This document shows, piece by piece, positions 28,169 through 38,957 of a stretch of DNA of 60,595 nucleotides (within the stretch, counting starts at the first letter, position 1; each line of letters begins with the position of its first letter). The position numbers were made by a program, and so were the translations under genes. Under the pieces are notes generated by a model that saw only the letters and a program-made list of their open reading frames with translations, made no database searches and was not told the origin of the DNA. The DNA is taken from the NCBI GenBank assembly GCA_900696615.1, contig CAADGS010000054.1:1-60595 (forward strand). Reading direction: 5' to 3'. The stretch comes from an uncultured beta proteobacterium (lineage in GTDB: Bacteria > Pseudomonadota > Gammaproteobacteria > Burkholderiales > Nitrosomonadaceae).

Positions 28169-28853
28169 TACCGTAATCGCTTGCCGCAATTTATTTAAGC
28201 AATTTTCTCAAGGCGATGTAACCGTTCCGGTATTAAAAGGCGTTAACCTGTCCCTTTCGAAAGGTGATATGGTCGCTATAGTAGGCGCCTCGGGTTCAGG
28301 CAAGAGCACGTTACTGCATGTACTGGGGGGATTGGATGCACCCACCAGTGGTGAAATCAAGATACTCGAACAAGACATCGCTAATATCAACGAAGAAGAT
28401 AGATGCCGCCTGCGCAATAGTTCACTGGGTTTCATCTATCAATTTCACCATTTATTACCAGAATTCAGCGCGCTTGAGAATGTCGCCATGCCATTGCTCA
28501 TCCGCCGTCTCCCGAACCAAGAAGCTTATGACCGGGCAGCTGATATTTTGCAGCAAGTTGGCTTGGGACACCGCCTGACGCATACCCCGGGAGAATTATC
28601 CGGCGGTGAACGACAGCGCGCAGCCGTTGCTCGCGCCTTGGTGACACAGCCGGCATGCATATTGGCTGATGAACCAACCGGTAACTTAGACCGCCATACT
28701 GCCGAAGCAGTTTTTGACTTAATGTTGGAACTGAATCATAAAGTCAACGCCAGCCTGATCATCGTGACACACGATGCAGGACTGGCAAATCGCGCGCAAC
28801 AGGTCAAACAACTCATTGACGGTGTTTTATGGGATATAGCGCATGCACAATGA
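28161..28853 (+). CDS. lolD: Lipoprotein-releasing ABC transporter ATP-binding protein LolD
   Basis: The ATPase of the Lol extractor, 230 aa. Walker A is GASGSGKST (about residues 39-47), followed by a Q loop in [19 protein letters not shown] (LolD signature), [15 protein letters not shown] and Walker [12 protein letters not shown]. It is coupled to lolC by overlap. An A+T-only inverted repeat AATGAAT-ACA-ATTCATT overlaps the stop, too weak to call a terminator. Confidence 0.95.
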   Translation: MNDTVIACRNLFKQFSQGDVTVPVLKGVNLSLSKGDMVAIVGASGSGKSTLLHVLGGLDAPTSGEIKILEQDIANINEEDRCRLRNSSLGFIYQFHHLLPEFSALENVAMPLLIRRLPNQEAYDRAADILQQVGLGHRLTHTPGELSGGERQRAAVARALVTQPACILADEPTGNLDRHTAEAVFDLMLELNHKVNASLIIVTHDAGLANRAQQVKQLIDGVLWDIAHAQ

Positions 28854-28942
28854 ATACAATTCATTATTCGATGACCAGGAGTAGTAACGAAAATTCAACC
28901 TATCAATTAACAGTGCGACAATCATTCTAAGCGAGGTAAAAA

Positions 28943-29992
28943 ATGACAAACATTACGACAATTCTTGGCAATGAAAGTGATTTTCTTCTCCAGCATGTAT
29001 GCAACACCATACCCAAAAATAGCTTACAGGTACCCGGGATTGATTTTGTCGATCGCGTACTGGCTTTGAGCGATCGTAAACCCAGTGTCTTACGCAATTT
29101 GCAAATGCTGTTTAACCACGGACGATTAGCAGGTACCGGTTATTTGTCCCTGCTGCCAGTGGATCAAGGTGTTGAGCATTCCGCAGGCGCTTCATTCGCA
29201 CCCAATCCCATGTTTTTCGATCCCCGGCACATTGCTGAACTCGCAATTGAGGGAGGCTGCAATGGCGTTGCTTCGACGCTGGGAGCACTAGCGGCAGTAG
29301 CACGTCAATACGCACATAAGATTCCGATGATTCTCAAAATTAACCACAATGAATTATTAACATACCCTAATAAATTCGACCAGACGCTTTTTGCTAGCGT
29401 GAACCAAGCCTTTGATATGGGAGCTTGCGCAGTCGGCGCAACGGTTTTCTTTGGCTCCGAAGAATCACGCCGTCAAATCCAGGAAATTTCTCAAGCATTC
29501 GAGCATGCGCATAGTCTCGGCATGGTTACCATATTGTGGGCTTATACACGTAACGCCGCATTTAAAACCGCAGACCAGGATTACCATGTGAGCGCTGATT
29601 TAACTGGGCAGGCCAATCACTTGGCAGTAACCATTGGCGCCGACATTGTCAAACAAAAAATGGCTACCAACAATGGCGGTTATAATGCTATTAAATTTGG
29701 TAAAACCCATGCCAAAGTTTATAGCGAGTTGACCAGCGACCATCCTATTGATCTCGTGCGCTATCAGGTCGCCAATTGCTATATGGGGAGAATTGGCATG
29801 ATCAATTCCGGGGGAGAATCCGGCAGTGATGACCTGCATCAGGCGGTACGAACCGCAGTCATTAATAAACGTGCAGGCGGAATGGGATTGATATCCGGGC
29901 GCAAGGCGTTTCAGAAACCTTTTGCAGAAGGTATCAAGCTGTTGAATGCCATTCAGGATGTTTATTTATCTGAGGCCGTGACCATTGCCTAA
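28943..29992 (+). CDS. fbaB: Class I fructose-bisphosphate aldolase (DhnA type)
   Basis: FbaB cleaves or forms fructose 1,6-bisphosphate through a Schiff-base lysine. The 349-aa length equals that of E. coli FbaB. Conserved blocks include [11 protein letters not shown] near residue 70, KINHNELL, and the probable Schiff-base region [22 protein letters not shown] site precedes the ATG. In a chemolithoautotroph it would serve gluconeogenesis and the Calvin cycle, but this is inference. It has its own short leader after lolD. Confidence 0.93.
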   Translation: MTNITTILGNESDFLLQHVCNTIPKNSLQVPGIDFVDRVLALSDRKPSVLRNLQMLFNHGRLAGTGYLSLLPVDQGVEHSAGASFAPNPMFFDPRHIAELAIEGGCNGVASTLGALAAVARQYAHKIPMILKINHNELLTYPNKFDQTLFASVNQAFDMGACAVGATVFFGSEESRRQIQEISQAFEHAHSLGMVTILWAYTRNAAFKTADQDYHVSADLTGQANHLAVTIGADIVKQKMATNNGGYNAIKFGKTHAKVYSELTSDHPIDLVRYQVANCYMGRIGMINSGGESGSDDLHQAVRTAVINKRAGGMGLISGRKAFQKPFAEGIKLLNAIQDVYLSEAVTIA

Positions 29993-30078
29993 GCAATTGT
30001 AAAAAATATATTTTGAAATTGATTCTCTTTCACCGCAATCAACATAACCGATGACTGATCCACATTTTTAATCTTTGT

Positions 30079-31788
30079 ATGCGTACTTTATTCACGTACA
30101 TCATGGTTTTTCCGAGGCGCAGTGTGTTTGTATTAATCGCATTGCTCATTGCCGGCATTGCCGAAGGACTTAGCTTGACCGCGCTGCTGCCTTTATTGTC
30201 GATTGCTGTGGGAGAATCGGGAGAATCGAAGGATTCCGGTATCGGTAAATTCATGGAGCAAACCCTGCAAAACATCGGTATTGATCCTACACTCGATACT
30301 ATTTTAATCATTATTGTTGGCGGAATGTTTTTCAAGGGAGTGGTGTTGCTATTGGCCAATCGCCAGGTCGGCTACACCGTTGCCCATGTAGCAACGGCAT
30401 TGCGTTTGGATCTGATCGAAGCTTTGTTGGCTAGCCGTTGGCAATATTATTTGCGCCAGCCGGTCGGTTCATTGGCGAACTCGATTGCTTCCGAAGCCTA
30501 TCGTGCGGCCAACGGTTTCGAACATAGCGTAAACGTCCTGGCACTCGCCATTCAAGTACTGGTGTATGCCATCGTGGCATTATTCATCTCTTGGGAAGCA
30601 ACACTCGCTTCGCTAGTCATCGGCTTGTTCTTATTAGTCGTGCTCAATCGTCTGGTCAGCGCAACTCGCCGCGCAGGCACAAAGCAAACTCATTTGCTGC
30701 GCTATCTATTAACTTATCTGTCCGATGTATTAAGTTCGGTAAAATCCCTCAAAGCCATGGCACGGGATAATGTAGCCGATGCCATTTTGCGCGAGCAAAC
30801 ACAGCAACTGGAAAAGGCCACCCGTCGCGAAGTGATGAACAGGGCCGCATTAACTGCATTGCAAGAACCCATCCTCGCTGCTCTCACTGCCAGTGGTTTG
30901 TATATCGCACTGGTAATTTGGGAATTATCACTACCGGAAGTGATGTTGATGGTTTTCCTGCTCACGCGCATCTTGGGATTGTTGAATAAAACTCAGCGCC
31001 GGCACCAGCAGCTCGCCGCGCAAGAAAGCGCCTACTGGGCTCTGCGCAAAGCTGCCGAAGATGCCCGCGCAGCTTCTGAAAGAGCAACTGGAACACTTAC
31101 ACCAACATTGCAACAAGGTATCAATCTAAAACATGTCAAGTTTGATTATGGTCAAAAATCCATTTTCACAGATTTGAACATTGAAATACCCATCAACTCA
31201 TTCACCGCGGTAATGGGGCCATCCGGTGTCGGCAAAAGCACTCTGCTTGATCTACTATGCGGATTAACGGAACCGCAAGCAGGAGAAGTTCAAATCGATG
31301 GCATATCTTTGCACGACATCAATCTGCGCCAATGGCGCCACATGATTGGTTATGTATCGCAAGATACTATTTTGTTGCATGATACGGTAATGAACAATAT
31401 TCTCGTCGGAGAGCCGGCACTTACGACTGACGATGCAGAACGGGCGTTACGCCAAGCCGGCGCATGGGATTTTGTCAACGCTTTTCCAGAAGGTCTGCAA
31501 ACTGTTGTAGGGGAACGTGGCGGATTGCTTTCTGGCGGACAAAGGCAACGTATTGCGATCGCCCGCGCACTCGCACACAATCCATCATTTCTAATCCTTG
31601 ATGAACCTACTAGCGCTCTGGATCCAGAAAGCGAGCGAACTATCTGCGAAACACTGCAAAAATTATCGAGCAATCTCACAATTATTGCAGTTTCACATCA
31701 ACCGGCAGTGATCAATGCCGCTGATCGTGTTTTTATTCTTGCCAACGGCGTTGCGGAACCGTTGTCACACGCACCGCATATCGCCTAG
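30079..31788 (+). CDS. ABC transporter, fused permease and ATPase
   Basis: A 569-aa half-transporter of the MsbA/bacterial exporter type. The N-terminal part (about residues 1-310) has five to six membrane helices. The C-terminal nucleotide-binding domain has Walker [10 protein letters not shown], a Q loop in [11 protein letters not shown], the signature [15 protein letters not shown] and Walker [13 protein letters not shown]. It may export a lipid, peptide or polysaccharide; no adaptor or substrate gene lies beside it, so the cargo cannot be named. It runs toward the leftward sbp gene. Confidence 0.88.
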   Translation: MRTLFTYIMVFPRRSVFVLIALLIAGIAEGLSLTALLPLLSIAVGESGESKDSGIGKFMEQTLQNIGIDPTLDTILIIIVGGMFFKGVVLLLANRQVGYTVAHVATALRLDLIEALLASRWQYYLRQPVGSLANSIASEAYRAANGFEHSVNVLALAIQVLVYAIVALFISWEATLASLVIGLFLLVVLNRLVSATRRAGTKQTHLLRYLLTYLSDVLSSVKSLKAMARDNVADAILREQTQQLEKATRREVMNRAALTALQEPILAALTASGLYIALVIWELSLPEVMLMVFLLTRILGLLNKTQRRHQQLAAQESAYWALRKAAEDARAASERATGTLTPTLQQGINLKHVKFDYGQKSIFTDLNIEIPINSFTAVMGPSGVGKSTLLDLLCGLTEPQAGEVQIDGISLHDINLRQWRHMIGYVSQDTILLHDTVMNNILVGEPALTTDDAERALRQAGAWDFVNAFPEGLQTVVGERGGLLSGGQRQRIAIARALAHNPSFLILDEPTSALDPESERTICETLQKLSSNLTIIAVSHQPAVINAADRVFILANGVAEPLSHAPHIA

Positions 31789-31823
31789 AAGGTCATAAAA
31801 TTTGTCTGTGTACTGTCGAGAAT

Positions 31824-32819
31824 TCACTCTAAATGAATTTGATCAAACGTACCGCCATCGGCAAAATGCGTTTTATGCGCATTTTTCCAACCGCCAAAAG
31901 CATCGTCGATCTTGAACAATTCGATTTGGGGGAACTTGCTGGCATGTTTCTCTGCTATCTTGGTATTATTTGGACGATAAAAGTGCTTGGCAGCGATCTC
32001 TTGACCTTCCTCAGAATACAAATATTCAAGATAAGCTTCAGCAACCTCGCGTGTGCCTTTTTTGTCAACGACTTCGTCAATGACAGCAACAGGCGGTTCG
32101 GCCAGAATACTCAACGATGGAATGACCACTTGGAATTTATCCATACCCTGTTCTTTGAGCACCAGAAACGCTTCTTTCTCCCAACTGATTAATACATCAC
32201 CAATACCCCGCTCCACAAATGTTGCGGTCGAGCCACGCGTACTAGAATCCAGAGCCAGTACATTTTTGTAGATGTTTCTAACGAATTCTTTTACTTTATC
32301 GGCGCCAAAATGCCGCTTGCCATATTCCCATGCTGCCAGATAATTCCATTTTGCACCTCCGGAAGTTTTGGGGTTCGGTGTAACGACCGATACACCCGGG
32401 CGCGCTAAATCATCCCAATCTTTAATTTGCTTGGGATTGCCTTTACGAACTAAAAAAATGATAGTTGAAGTATAGGGTGTGCTATTAAGCGCTAAGCGCT
32501 TCTGCCAATCTTCCGGTAATAGCTTGGCATCAGCAATGGAATTGATATCGTCGGCCAAGGCCAGGGTGACGACATCGGCTTGCAAACCGTCAATCACGGA
32601 TCTTGTTTGCTTGCCTGAACCGCCATGAGATTGTTGGATGATTACTTTTTCGTTGTTCTTTTCCTGCCAGTATTTGATAAAAGCAGCGTTAAATTCTTGA
32701 TACAACTCACGGGTTGGATCATAAGAAACATTGAGTAAGGTTTTTTCCGCTAGGACATTATTGCTAATGAAAAAACATGCTGCTAATAAACTTGTTATCA
32801 ACCATGTTTTAAAAGCCAT
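31824..32819 (-). CDS. sbp: Periplasmic sulfate-binding protein
   Basis: Sbp/CysP-type solute-binding protein for sulfate uptake. I chose the ATG at 32819, preceded by GGAGGAAAATC, giving 331 aa with a clean signal peptide ([24 protein letters not shown]). Family blocks include [45 protein letters not shown] and [17 protein letters not shown]. The permease and ATPase genes of a sulfate transporter are not adjacent; instead a porin gene lies directly upstream on the same strand. The two may share an mRNA. Confidence 0.94.
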   Translation of the reverse strand: MAFKTWLITSLLAACFFISNNVLAEKTLLNVSYDPTRELYQEFNAAFIKYWQEKNNEKVIIQQSHGGSGKQTRSVIDGLQADVVTLALADDINSIADAKLLPEDWQKRLALNSTPYTSTIIFLVRKGNPKQIKDWDDLARPGVSVVTPNPKTSGGAKWNYLAAWEYGKRHFGADKVKEFVRNIYKNVLALDSSTRGSTATFVERGIGDVLISWEKEAFLVLKEQGMDKFQVVIPSLSILAEPPVAVIDEVVDKKGTREVAEAYLEYLYSEEGQEIAAKHFYRPNNTKIAEKHASKFPQIELFKIDDAFGGWKNAHKTHFADGGTFDQIHLE

Positions 32820-32849
32820 GATTTTCCTCCAATAAAAATTTAAGATCAT

Positions 32850-34523
32850 TTAAAGCAGACTGATCAATACCTCAAAATAAAGGAAATCGGTGTCACCCGA
32901 ACGATGATCAACGCAAGTATGCGCATGAGTGCTAGCACATGAAGGACTAGCTGCAATACGGTTTTTTACAAAATCTTCTGCTGTAAAATGAGTATAACCT
33001 AAAATCGTGTTAATTCTGGGTGTAACCTGGTAGCGTATGCGCCCTTCCAATGCATGACCGGCAAAATCACCGCTTTGTCCGGTACGATCGCGATTAAATC
33101 CCGGATCCGGTTCAGTATTACTAATGTTGCCATTGAGAATATCGAACATGCGATCGCGCTTGCTAGCTAAGAAATACCAAGCATAAGTGAGTTCAAATCC
33201 TAGTTTTTGAGTTGGCTGGAGATCCATTCTGATTTTGGGAGCTTTAAGATTTTCATAAATCACATAATGATCTGCAGACCAAGGGCGCGCAAATCCGAAG
33301 AAACGATCAAAACGATTATCTTCGCCATCATTGGGATCACGGTCACCACTGGCATAACCATAGAAGCCCATTAACCGGGGTTTCCAGGGATGATTGAAGG
33401 TTCGACCGATTTCAACGGTATAACTCTGCGCATCTTGCCTTAAGGGTCCGCTAAAGCCCAGCTGGTGGTTATAGCTGACATCAAAATCAAATAAATTGCC
33501 CGCCTTGCCATAAGCGCGAAACCCTGGCATATGAATTTCCCGGTCTAGCCTATTGGTGGCGGTAAAACCATTGGGATCAGCAGTCTGTTTCTGACCCATA
33601 TAATACGGTTGGATTGTGACAATATCAGACCATTTGCGCCAATGACCAATCGCGCCAAAGAACCATAGATGATCGTTGGCCTCATCAAACCTAGTTTGCA
33701 AACGCCGCACCGGTTGCATGCCAAATAAATCCAATTCCCAATCATTGGCTTCCCGTCCAAGATTCAGGCGAAACCCTTCGAAAGAATTAGTGGTGTTACG
33801 CCATTCGTTGCGTGCAATAAAGCGCCGGTCTGTGGTTTCATATGCTAGCCGTCCAACGCGAAACCGAACCGGCCGATCCTGTCCTCGATCATCGACTCCC
33901 AGCCCTTTTTTGAAATAGAGCTCACCGTACGCATTGATCAGATCGTATTCATTTCTTTCCTGGTCAGTAATGGCATGTTTATTGTTATATACCCGTGAAT
34001 CCTGGAATTCAACGGCGAAACGGAATGGATCCAAAATATCCCTAATTCCGAGCCAAGCACGATGACGTAAAAATATCGGATTGTCTTCCCCTCCTTCGAT
34101 GCGTCGTATGTCATTATTGCGCCATTCATAGCGGGTACGGTGCTCCAAACCGATATCCAGCCATGTGATATCTTTGAAATGCTCAACGCCAATATCGCTT
34201 AGCCGGCGCACATAGCGCGGTGGATCTGATTCAGGGTTGGTAGCATAGCTATCGGATCGACGGTAATAACTAGTCGGTTTATTAGTATCCAGTTTGGCGT
34301 CCTTTTTTGATTCTGGGACAATGGCTGGCAGTTTGATAGATTGATCACCTAATTCACTTTCCATTTTTCTGGATATGGGAGAGTTGGATTGAACAACCTG
34401 GACGGCACGCGATGACATTATTTCATTTTCTTCTACAACAATATTTTGTGCTGAAGCTAGCGAGAAATTAGCTATGAAAAAACTCAATGTAAAAATATGT
34501 AAAAAAAAACATCTTAAATTCAA
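32850..34523 (-). CDS. Alginate-export-family outer-membrane porin
   Basis: A 557-aa outer-membrane beta-barrel of the alginate_exp type (PF13372). A signal peptide (FFLHIFTLSFFIANFSLASA) precedes a variable linker of about 80 residues. The barrel then starts around WLDIGLEHRTRYEWRNNDIRRIEGGEDNPIFLRHRAWLGIRD and ends in a strand finishing with Leu-Leu rather than the usual aromatic residue (LYFEVLISLL). The gene is 30 nt upstream of sbp, so it may serve as the entry pore for an anion or another small solute; the family's alginate function need not apply. The substrate is unknown. Confidence 0.8.
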   Translation of the reverse strand: MNLRCFFLHIFTLSFFIANFSLASAQNIVVEENEIMSSRAVQVVQSNSPISRKMESELGDQSIKLPAIVPESKKDAKLDTNKPTSYYRRSDSYATNPESDPPRYVRRLSDIGVEHFKDITWLDIGLEHRTRYEWRNNDIRRIEGGEDNPIFLRHRAWLGIRDILDPFRFAVEFQDSRVYNNKHAITDQERNEYDLINAYGELYFKKGLGVDDRGQDRPVRFRVGRLAYETTDRRFIARNEWRNTTNSFEGFRLNLGREANDWELDLFGMQPVRRLQTRFDEANDHLWFFGAIGHWRKWSDIVTIQPYYMGQKQTADPNGFTATNRLDREIHMPGFRAYGKAGNLFDFDVSYNHQLGFSGPLRQDAQSYTVEIGRTFNHPWKPRLMGFYGYASGDRDPNDGEDNRFDRFFGFARPWSADHYVIYENLKAPKIRMDLQPTQKLGFELTYAWYFLASKRDRMFDILNGNISNTEPDPGFNRDRTGQSGDFAGHALEGRIRYQVTPRINTILGYTHFTAEDFVKNRIAASPSCASTHAHTCVDHRSGDTDFLYFEVLISLL

Positions 34524-35090
34524 TTTGTTCTCCTTAGCAGTTTCTCCAACAATTCCCCATCAACAGCCTCGACAGGTAGTTATTATTTAACATCTTATTA
34601 TTAGGCCAGAAATAATTTTGCATACAATTGATTGGCTTGAGCGTTACCTGTCATGACTGCCCCCTGCAACTATGACGGCTTACACTCTGATTCTTCTTGA
34701 CTTCCGATTTGTGTATCTCGCCGTAATCGATGAAAGTTTTGACTAAACCTCATCCGATACTACCAGCGGATGCAAAATTTACTCAATAACTTCTTCAACT
34801 AACCACTGGATAGCGACATTAATAACAATATTCGCTTCTACATCGGCACGCATTTACTTTCCATAACAGGTATCAATTTCAATGGGTGCGAACAATAGCA
34901 TTGGTTAGATATAAATAAAAATATTATTTAATTAGAATAATATTCTTTTTTGTTATTTAGATCGTTTTGCAAGCGTTATTTCTAATTCTGCGGGGTACAA
35001 ATATCAGTTTACAAGATACTGATTTGCTAAAAATAAGACAGCAATTCATACAAATCCCTATTGCATCGAATATTTGCATGAACTATTTTA
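34524..35090. other. Intergenic region with an A+T-only palindrome
   Basis: This 567-nt gap separates cca from the porin gene, both leftward. It should contain the porin promoter and the end of cca transcription. The clearest structure is the inverted repeat at 34920-34944. No open frame of interest is seen. Confidence 0.5.
34920..34944. repeat. A+T-only inverted repeat
   Basis: AATATTATT, a 7-nt loop TAATTAG, then AATAATATT: a perfect 9-bp stem. A T-run (34946-34951) follows on the plus strand and an A-rich run precedes it. It may be a weak bidirectional terminator or an operator for an A+T-preferring regulator. The stem has no G-C pair, so stability is low. Confidence 0.45.
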
Positions 35091-36323
35091 TTAAACCAGC
35101 TCGGTGGCTATTTTGGATATCCGCGCTATACGCAATTCAGAATTAATTGCTGCTGGTAAAGCATTAGGATCTGAGATTTTGTTACGTAAAGCCTGTGCAA
35201 TTGCGCCAGCATCCACGTTCTGAGCCGCAAGCAATGCTTTTTGCAATCGTTCTGATTGGGGATAAGGTTTCCCTATGTTTCCAGGCCGTCCATAATAATC
35301 ACAAGCGCAGGCTTGCAAGAATTCTTTGAATCTTTGAGGTTTTCGATAAGCATCGAGGGCTTGCAGCATATCCGCAATGGTAGATGACTTGAGTTCTCCG
35401 GCGCGATGGACATCTCCATGATAGCGAGCAACCAGTAAAGCAAGATCTCGGCAGTCTTTAGGTGCACGAATCCGCTGGCATAAATCTTTGGCCAGTTCGG
35501 CGCTACGCGCCTCATGGCCAATATGACGCGGCCATTCCTCGGGTGGTGTCACACCTTTACCCAAGTCATGCGTTAATACTGCAAAACGCGTAGCCAGTGA
35601 ATAATTTCGTGATGCAGCATAATCGATTGCAAGCATGATATGCACGCCGGTATCAATTTCCGGATGCGCATACGCCGGTTGCGGAATACCAAACAATACA
35701 TTCACTTCCGGCATAATTCGTGCTAATGCACTACATTCGCGCAAAATATAGAACATTCTGGATGGCTTATTCTCCATCAATCCTCTCGCAGTCTCTTGCC
35801 AAACACGCTCCGGCACAAGCGCATCCACTTCCCCGCTATGCACCATCTCGCGCATTAACACCAATGTTTCTGGCGCCATATGAAAATTGAAACGCGCTGC
35901 AAAACGGGCTGCTCTCAGGATACGAACGGGATCTTCACAAAAAGCTGGACTGACATGGCGTAGTATACCGGCCTCTAAATCTGCAACGCCATTAAAGGGA
36001 TCAATGATATTGCCAGCTTCATCTTTAGCGATGGAATTGATAGTTAAGTCGCGTCGAGCTAAATCTTCCTGCAGAGTAACTTGAGGCGAGGTAAAAACTT
36101 CAAATCCCTTATAACCACGAAAAACCTTCCGCTCAGTTCGAGCCAGTGCGTATTGTTCATGAGTTTCGGGATGCAAGAAAACAGGGAAATCCTTACCTAC
36201 CGGTCGATACCCTAAACTTACCATTTGTTCGGGCGAAGCGCCTACGACAACATAATCATGATCTTTAACGGGCAACCCCAGCAATTCATCGCGAACGGAG
36301 CCACCCACCGAATAAATTTTCAA
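35091..36323 (-). CDS. cca: tRNA nucleotidyltransferase (CCA-adding enzyme)
   Basis: Cca adds or repairs the 3' CCA of tRNA. I favour the TTG at 36323, preceded by ACAGGATAA, giving LKIYSVGGSVRDELLG, which lines up with the E. coli start and length (410 vs 412 aa); an in-frame TTG at 36356 would add 11 residues. The nucleotidyltransferase core has GGSVRD and the catalytic DxD-like KDHDYVVVG, then DLTINSIA and RILRAARFAARF. A C-terminal HD domain (VLTHDLGKG) marks the bacterial two-domain form with phosphatase/phosphodiesterase activity. Confidence 0.94.
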   Translation of the reverse strand: MKIYSVGGSVRDELLGLPVKDHDYVVVGASPEQMVSLGYRPVGKDFPVFLHPETHEQYALARTERKVFRGYKGFEVFTSPQVTLQEDLARRDLTINSIAKDEAGNIIDPFNGVADLEAGILRHVSPAFCEDPVRILRAARFAARFNFHMAPETLVLMREMVHSGEVDALVPERVWQETARGLMENKPSRMFYILRECSALARIMPEVNVLFGIPQPAYAHPEIDTGVHIMLAIDYAASRNYSLATRFAVLTHDLGKGVTPPEEWPRHIGHEARSAELAKDLCQRIRAPKDCRDLALLVARYHGDVHRAGELKSSTIADMLQALDAYRKPQRFKEFLQACACDYYGRPGNIGKPYPQSERLQKALLAAQNVDAGAIAQALRNKISDPNALPAAINSELRIARISKIATELV

Positions 36324-36388
36324 TGATTTATCCTGTAGTGACACAAAAGCTAACAAATACCATCAAATACTTTCTTAAAATCAATGAA

Positions 36389-36859
36389 CTATGGATTATT
36401 CTCAAAATTCTTAAACCAGGTATCATAAATTTCATCAGACCACAAAGACTTTATCCATACAATGACATCGTCGACCTGATGCTCATTGAGTTTCCCTTCC
36501 CAGGCTGGCATTGAGCCGATCTCTGGAGGGGTGCCTTTAAGTATGGTTTTTCTCAAGACCTCTGTGGAATGATGCCAAGCATGAGCAGTTCCATCTAAGG
36601 GAGGGGGCGGATATTTTCCATCTGCATTCGGTTTGCGCCAATCCGGTGTACCGGCGCCATTAGGTCCATGACAACCCGTGCAATTCGCAACATATACCGC
36701 TTCGCCACGTTTAATTTGCGCTTGATCAAAATTCCGTTCAATCAATCCCGTTTTGCTATTTATTTGAGGTTGTCCGGATAACATACGAGGAGACACGGAG
36801 TCGCCGCATCCCAATAACAAAACGAAAACACTCAGTGCCCAGCCATTACGATTTATCAT
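36389..36859 (-). CDS. Lipoprotein cytochrome c, single haem
   Basis: A 156-aa c-type cytochrome. The N-terminus is a lipoprotein signal (ALSVFVLLLGC, Cys18). Haem attachment is CTGCH (residues 60-64), and the likely sixth ligand is Met117 in GSMPAWEGKL. The fold resembles cytochrome c class I / cbb3-type dihaem subunit domains. It is last in a leftward trio with a DUF411 protein and a cupredoxin, 17 nt downstream of the former. The context suggests periplasmic electron transfer connected to copper proteins, but the partner is unknown. Confidence 0.88.
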   Translation of the reverse strand: MINRNGWALSVFVLLLGCGDSVSPRMLSGQPQINSKTGLIERNFDQAQIKRGEAVYVANCTGCHGPNGAGTPDWRKPNADGKYPPPPLDGTAHAWHHSTEVLRKTILKGTPPEIGSMPAWEGKLNEHQVDDVIVWIKSLWSDEIYDTWFKNFENNP

Positions 36860-36876
36860 AAAGAATATTAATCACT

Positions 36877-37422
36877 TTACTTTAAACGCATAATTGAATT
36901 ATTTTCCGATTTAGGTGCAGACTGCGATTGTTCTGCTTGTTGCTGTGTTCTTTTAGCATATGGATCATACCGGTTATAAATTGTCGTATCTTTACGTTCC
37001 TCGCCGCGCTCTTTGATCAAGAGCACATTATAGGGATCACTGCGAGCACCTTCCATGCCAGGTGTTCCATGAGGCATATCAGGAACAGACAAGCCTAAGG
37101 CTTTGGGTTTTTCTTTCAATAGCCGCAAGATATCGGGTGCCGGCACATGTCCTTCAATAGCGTATCCATTGACTAACGCGGTATGGCAAGACCCGAGTGA
37201 ATCAGCTATTCCGGATTTCTTTCTGATCTCTTTATTGCCAATATCGTGTGTTTTCACAGTAAATCCGTGCTCTCGCATATGATCCACCCATTTATCACAG
37301 CATCCGCACGTCGGACTTTTATATACATCCACAGTAGCCGTTGCGGCTGCCTGCATGGATATACCTAGTAGACCAAACACCATAATAAAAACAGCGAGTA
37401 AGGAACTCCTTCGTATTTTCAT
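36877..37422 (-). CDS. DUF411 periplasmic metal-binding protein
   Basis: A 181-aa DUF411 (CopG-like) protein, a family linked to copper homeostasis. The signal peptide is LLAVFIMVFGLLGISMQAAATA. The thioredoxin-like core starts VDVYKSPTCGCCDKWVDHM, with Cys39, Cys41 and Cys42 forming the CxCC metal site, and continues SCHTALVNGYAIEGHVPA. The last 45 residues, a Gln/Ser/Glu-rich tail, exceed the usual family end. It overlaps the upstream cupredoxin gene by 4 nt. Confidence 0.9.
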   Translation of the reverse strand: MKIRRSSLLAVFIMVFGLLGISMQAAATATVDVYKSPTCGCCDKWVDHMREHGFTVKTHDIGNKEIRKKSGIADSLGSCHTALVNGYAIEGHVPAPDILRLLKEKPKALGLSVPDMPHGTPGMEGARSDPYNVLLIKERGEERKDTTIYNRYDPYAKRTQQQAEQSQSAPKSENNSIMRLK

Positions 37423-37880
37423 TTTTTCTCCACAGTTATTTTCCCACGCATTTTCTTAAAATGACCTGGCAATGGGCAGGCAAAATCTATTGTTCCCGTA
37501 CTGGTAAATTGCCAAATCAACTCTTTTTGCTCACCAGGTTCAAGTTGTACTAGATGTGCTTCTGTATGTTCCTGATTAGGAAACATACGTCGAGCTTTAG
37601 CAATTTTTTTCAGATCAGTCATTGAGCCAATCATCATTTCATGCTTCTTATTGCCACCGTTTTTTATAACAAACCGGATAATTTCACCTTCACGTACAGC
37701 AATCTCTGCAGGTAAAAACATATTATCCACCTGAGTCAATTTGATTGTCCGGGAAACCTTGCTAACATCACCTGGTTTGCCAATATCTGTTTCATGGTTA
37801 GAATCAATTGCACCCGAAAAACTATTGGTTGAGAGCGAGACCAGCGTTACCAGTGGTATAATTAAACCAAAATTGCTCAT
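37419..37880 (-). CDS. Cupredoxin-like copper protein
   Basis: A 153-aa secreted cupredoxin-domain protein. A signal peptide covers about residues 1-23. Copper ligands can be placed as His in GGNKKHEMMIG and Cys-His-Met in DFACPLPGHFKKMRGKITV, the type 1 blue-copper arrangement. PetE/CopC-adjacent homologues act as copper carriers or electron donors. First gene of the copper/cytochrome trio; a 4-nt overlap with the DUF411 gene indicates coupling. Confidence 0.88.
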   Translation of the reverse strand: MSNFGLIIPLVTLVSLSTNSFSGAIDSNHETDIGKPGDVSKVSRTIKLTQVDNMFLPAEIAVREGEIIRFVIKNGGNKKHEMMIGSMTDLKKIAKARRMFPNQEHTEAHLVQLEPGEQKELIWQFTSTGTIDFACPLPGHFKKMRGKITVEKK

Positions 37881-38040
37881 AGGATTATCCTAAAAATTTC
37901 TCGAACCCATTTTCTACCGCAAATTAGAATATAGCCATGCTAAATTGTTCCCCAGCTTTTGTCTAATATTCTGCCAGATGATCCATTATGCGCTTGCTGC
38001 TTGCACTTGAACATTTTCTTCTTGCCGTTTCATAGAACTC

Positions 38041-38946
38041 ATGCAAAAAAAACAACAATACAATAATCATAAGCTGCAAAAACGTTTAAGGCGCTTAGTA
38101 GGAACCGCTATCGCAGATTTCAACATGATTGAAGCGGGTGATCGGGTCATGGTATGTTTGTCTGGCGGTAAAGATAGTTATGCTTTGCTGGATATTCTCC
38201 GCAATCTACAAGCACACGCACCGCTACCATTTGAGTTAGTAGCGGTTAATTTGGATCAAAAACAACCCGGCTTTCCCGAGCAAGTGTTACCGGGCTATTT
38301 AACCAGCATTGACATGCCTTTCCGCATTGTAGAACAAGACACATATAGCGTTGTTAAACGTGTCATTGCCGAAGGAAAAACCACATGCAGTCTTTGTTCC
38401 CGTTTACGCCGCGGTGTGCTCTATCGCGTTGCTGGAGAACTGGGTGCCACAAAAATAGCTTTAGGTCATCACCGTGATGATATTCTTGAAACCTTGTTTT
38501 TGAATATGTTTTACGGAGGAAAGCTTAAAGCGATGCCGCCCAAATTGGTAAGCGATGATGGGCAGCATATTGTTATCCGACCTCTAGCCTATTGCAAAGA
38601 AAAGGATTTGGCCGCTTATGCAGAACTTGCTGAATTTCCTATCATTCCATGCAATCTGTGTGGATCACAAAAAAATATGCAACGTCAGGCCATTAAAGAA
38701 ATGATGCAACAGTGGGATAAAAAATTCCCTGGTCGCTTGGAGACCATGTTCCGGTCTATCCAAAATATTCAGCTTTCGCATCTAGCCGATACTACTCGTT
38801 ACGATTTTTATAATTTAAAGGCACACGGTAAGCCCACAAGTGACGGCGATATCGCATTTGATGAAGAAACATTTGAACCTACCATTGAAGAGATACTGAT
38901 ATCTAACACAGAAGAAATCAATGATAATTCGATAATTTCAGGCTAA
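38041..38946 (+). CDS. ttcA: tRNA 2-thiocytidine-32 biosynthesis protein TtcA
   Basis: TtcA thiolates C32 of certain tRNAs using an iron-sulfur cluster. The 301-aa protein has the PP-loop [10 protein letters not shown] (about residues 41-50), the first cysteine pair CSLC and the second CNLC, and [15 protein letters not shown]. The ATG at 38041 is used; the upstream gap is divergent with the copper trio. Confidence 0.95.
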   Translation: MQKKQQYNNHKLQKRLRRLVGTAIADFNMIEAGDRVMVCLSGGKDSYALLDILRNLQAHAPLPFELVAVNLDQKQPGFPEQVLPGYLTSIDMPFRIVEQDTYSVVKRVIAEGKTTCSLCSRLRRGVLYRVAGELGATKIALGHHRDDILETLFLNMFYGGKLKAMPPKLVSDDGQHIVIRPLAYCKEKDLAAYAELAEFPIIPCNLCGSQKNMQRQAIKEMMQQWDKKFPGRLETMFRSIQNIQLSHLADTTRYDFYNLKAHGKPTSDGDIAFDEETFEPTIEEILISNTEEINDNSIISG

Positions 38947-38957
38947 TCAGCCAATTG

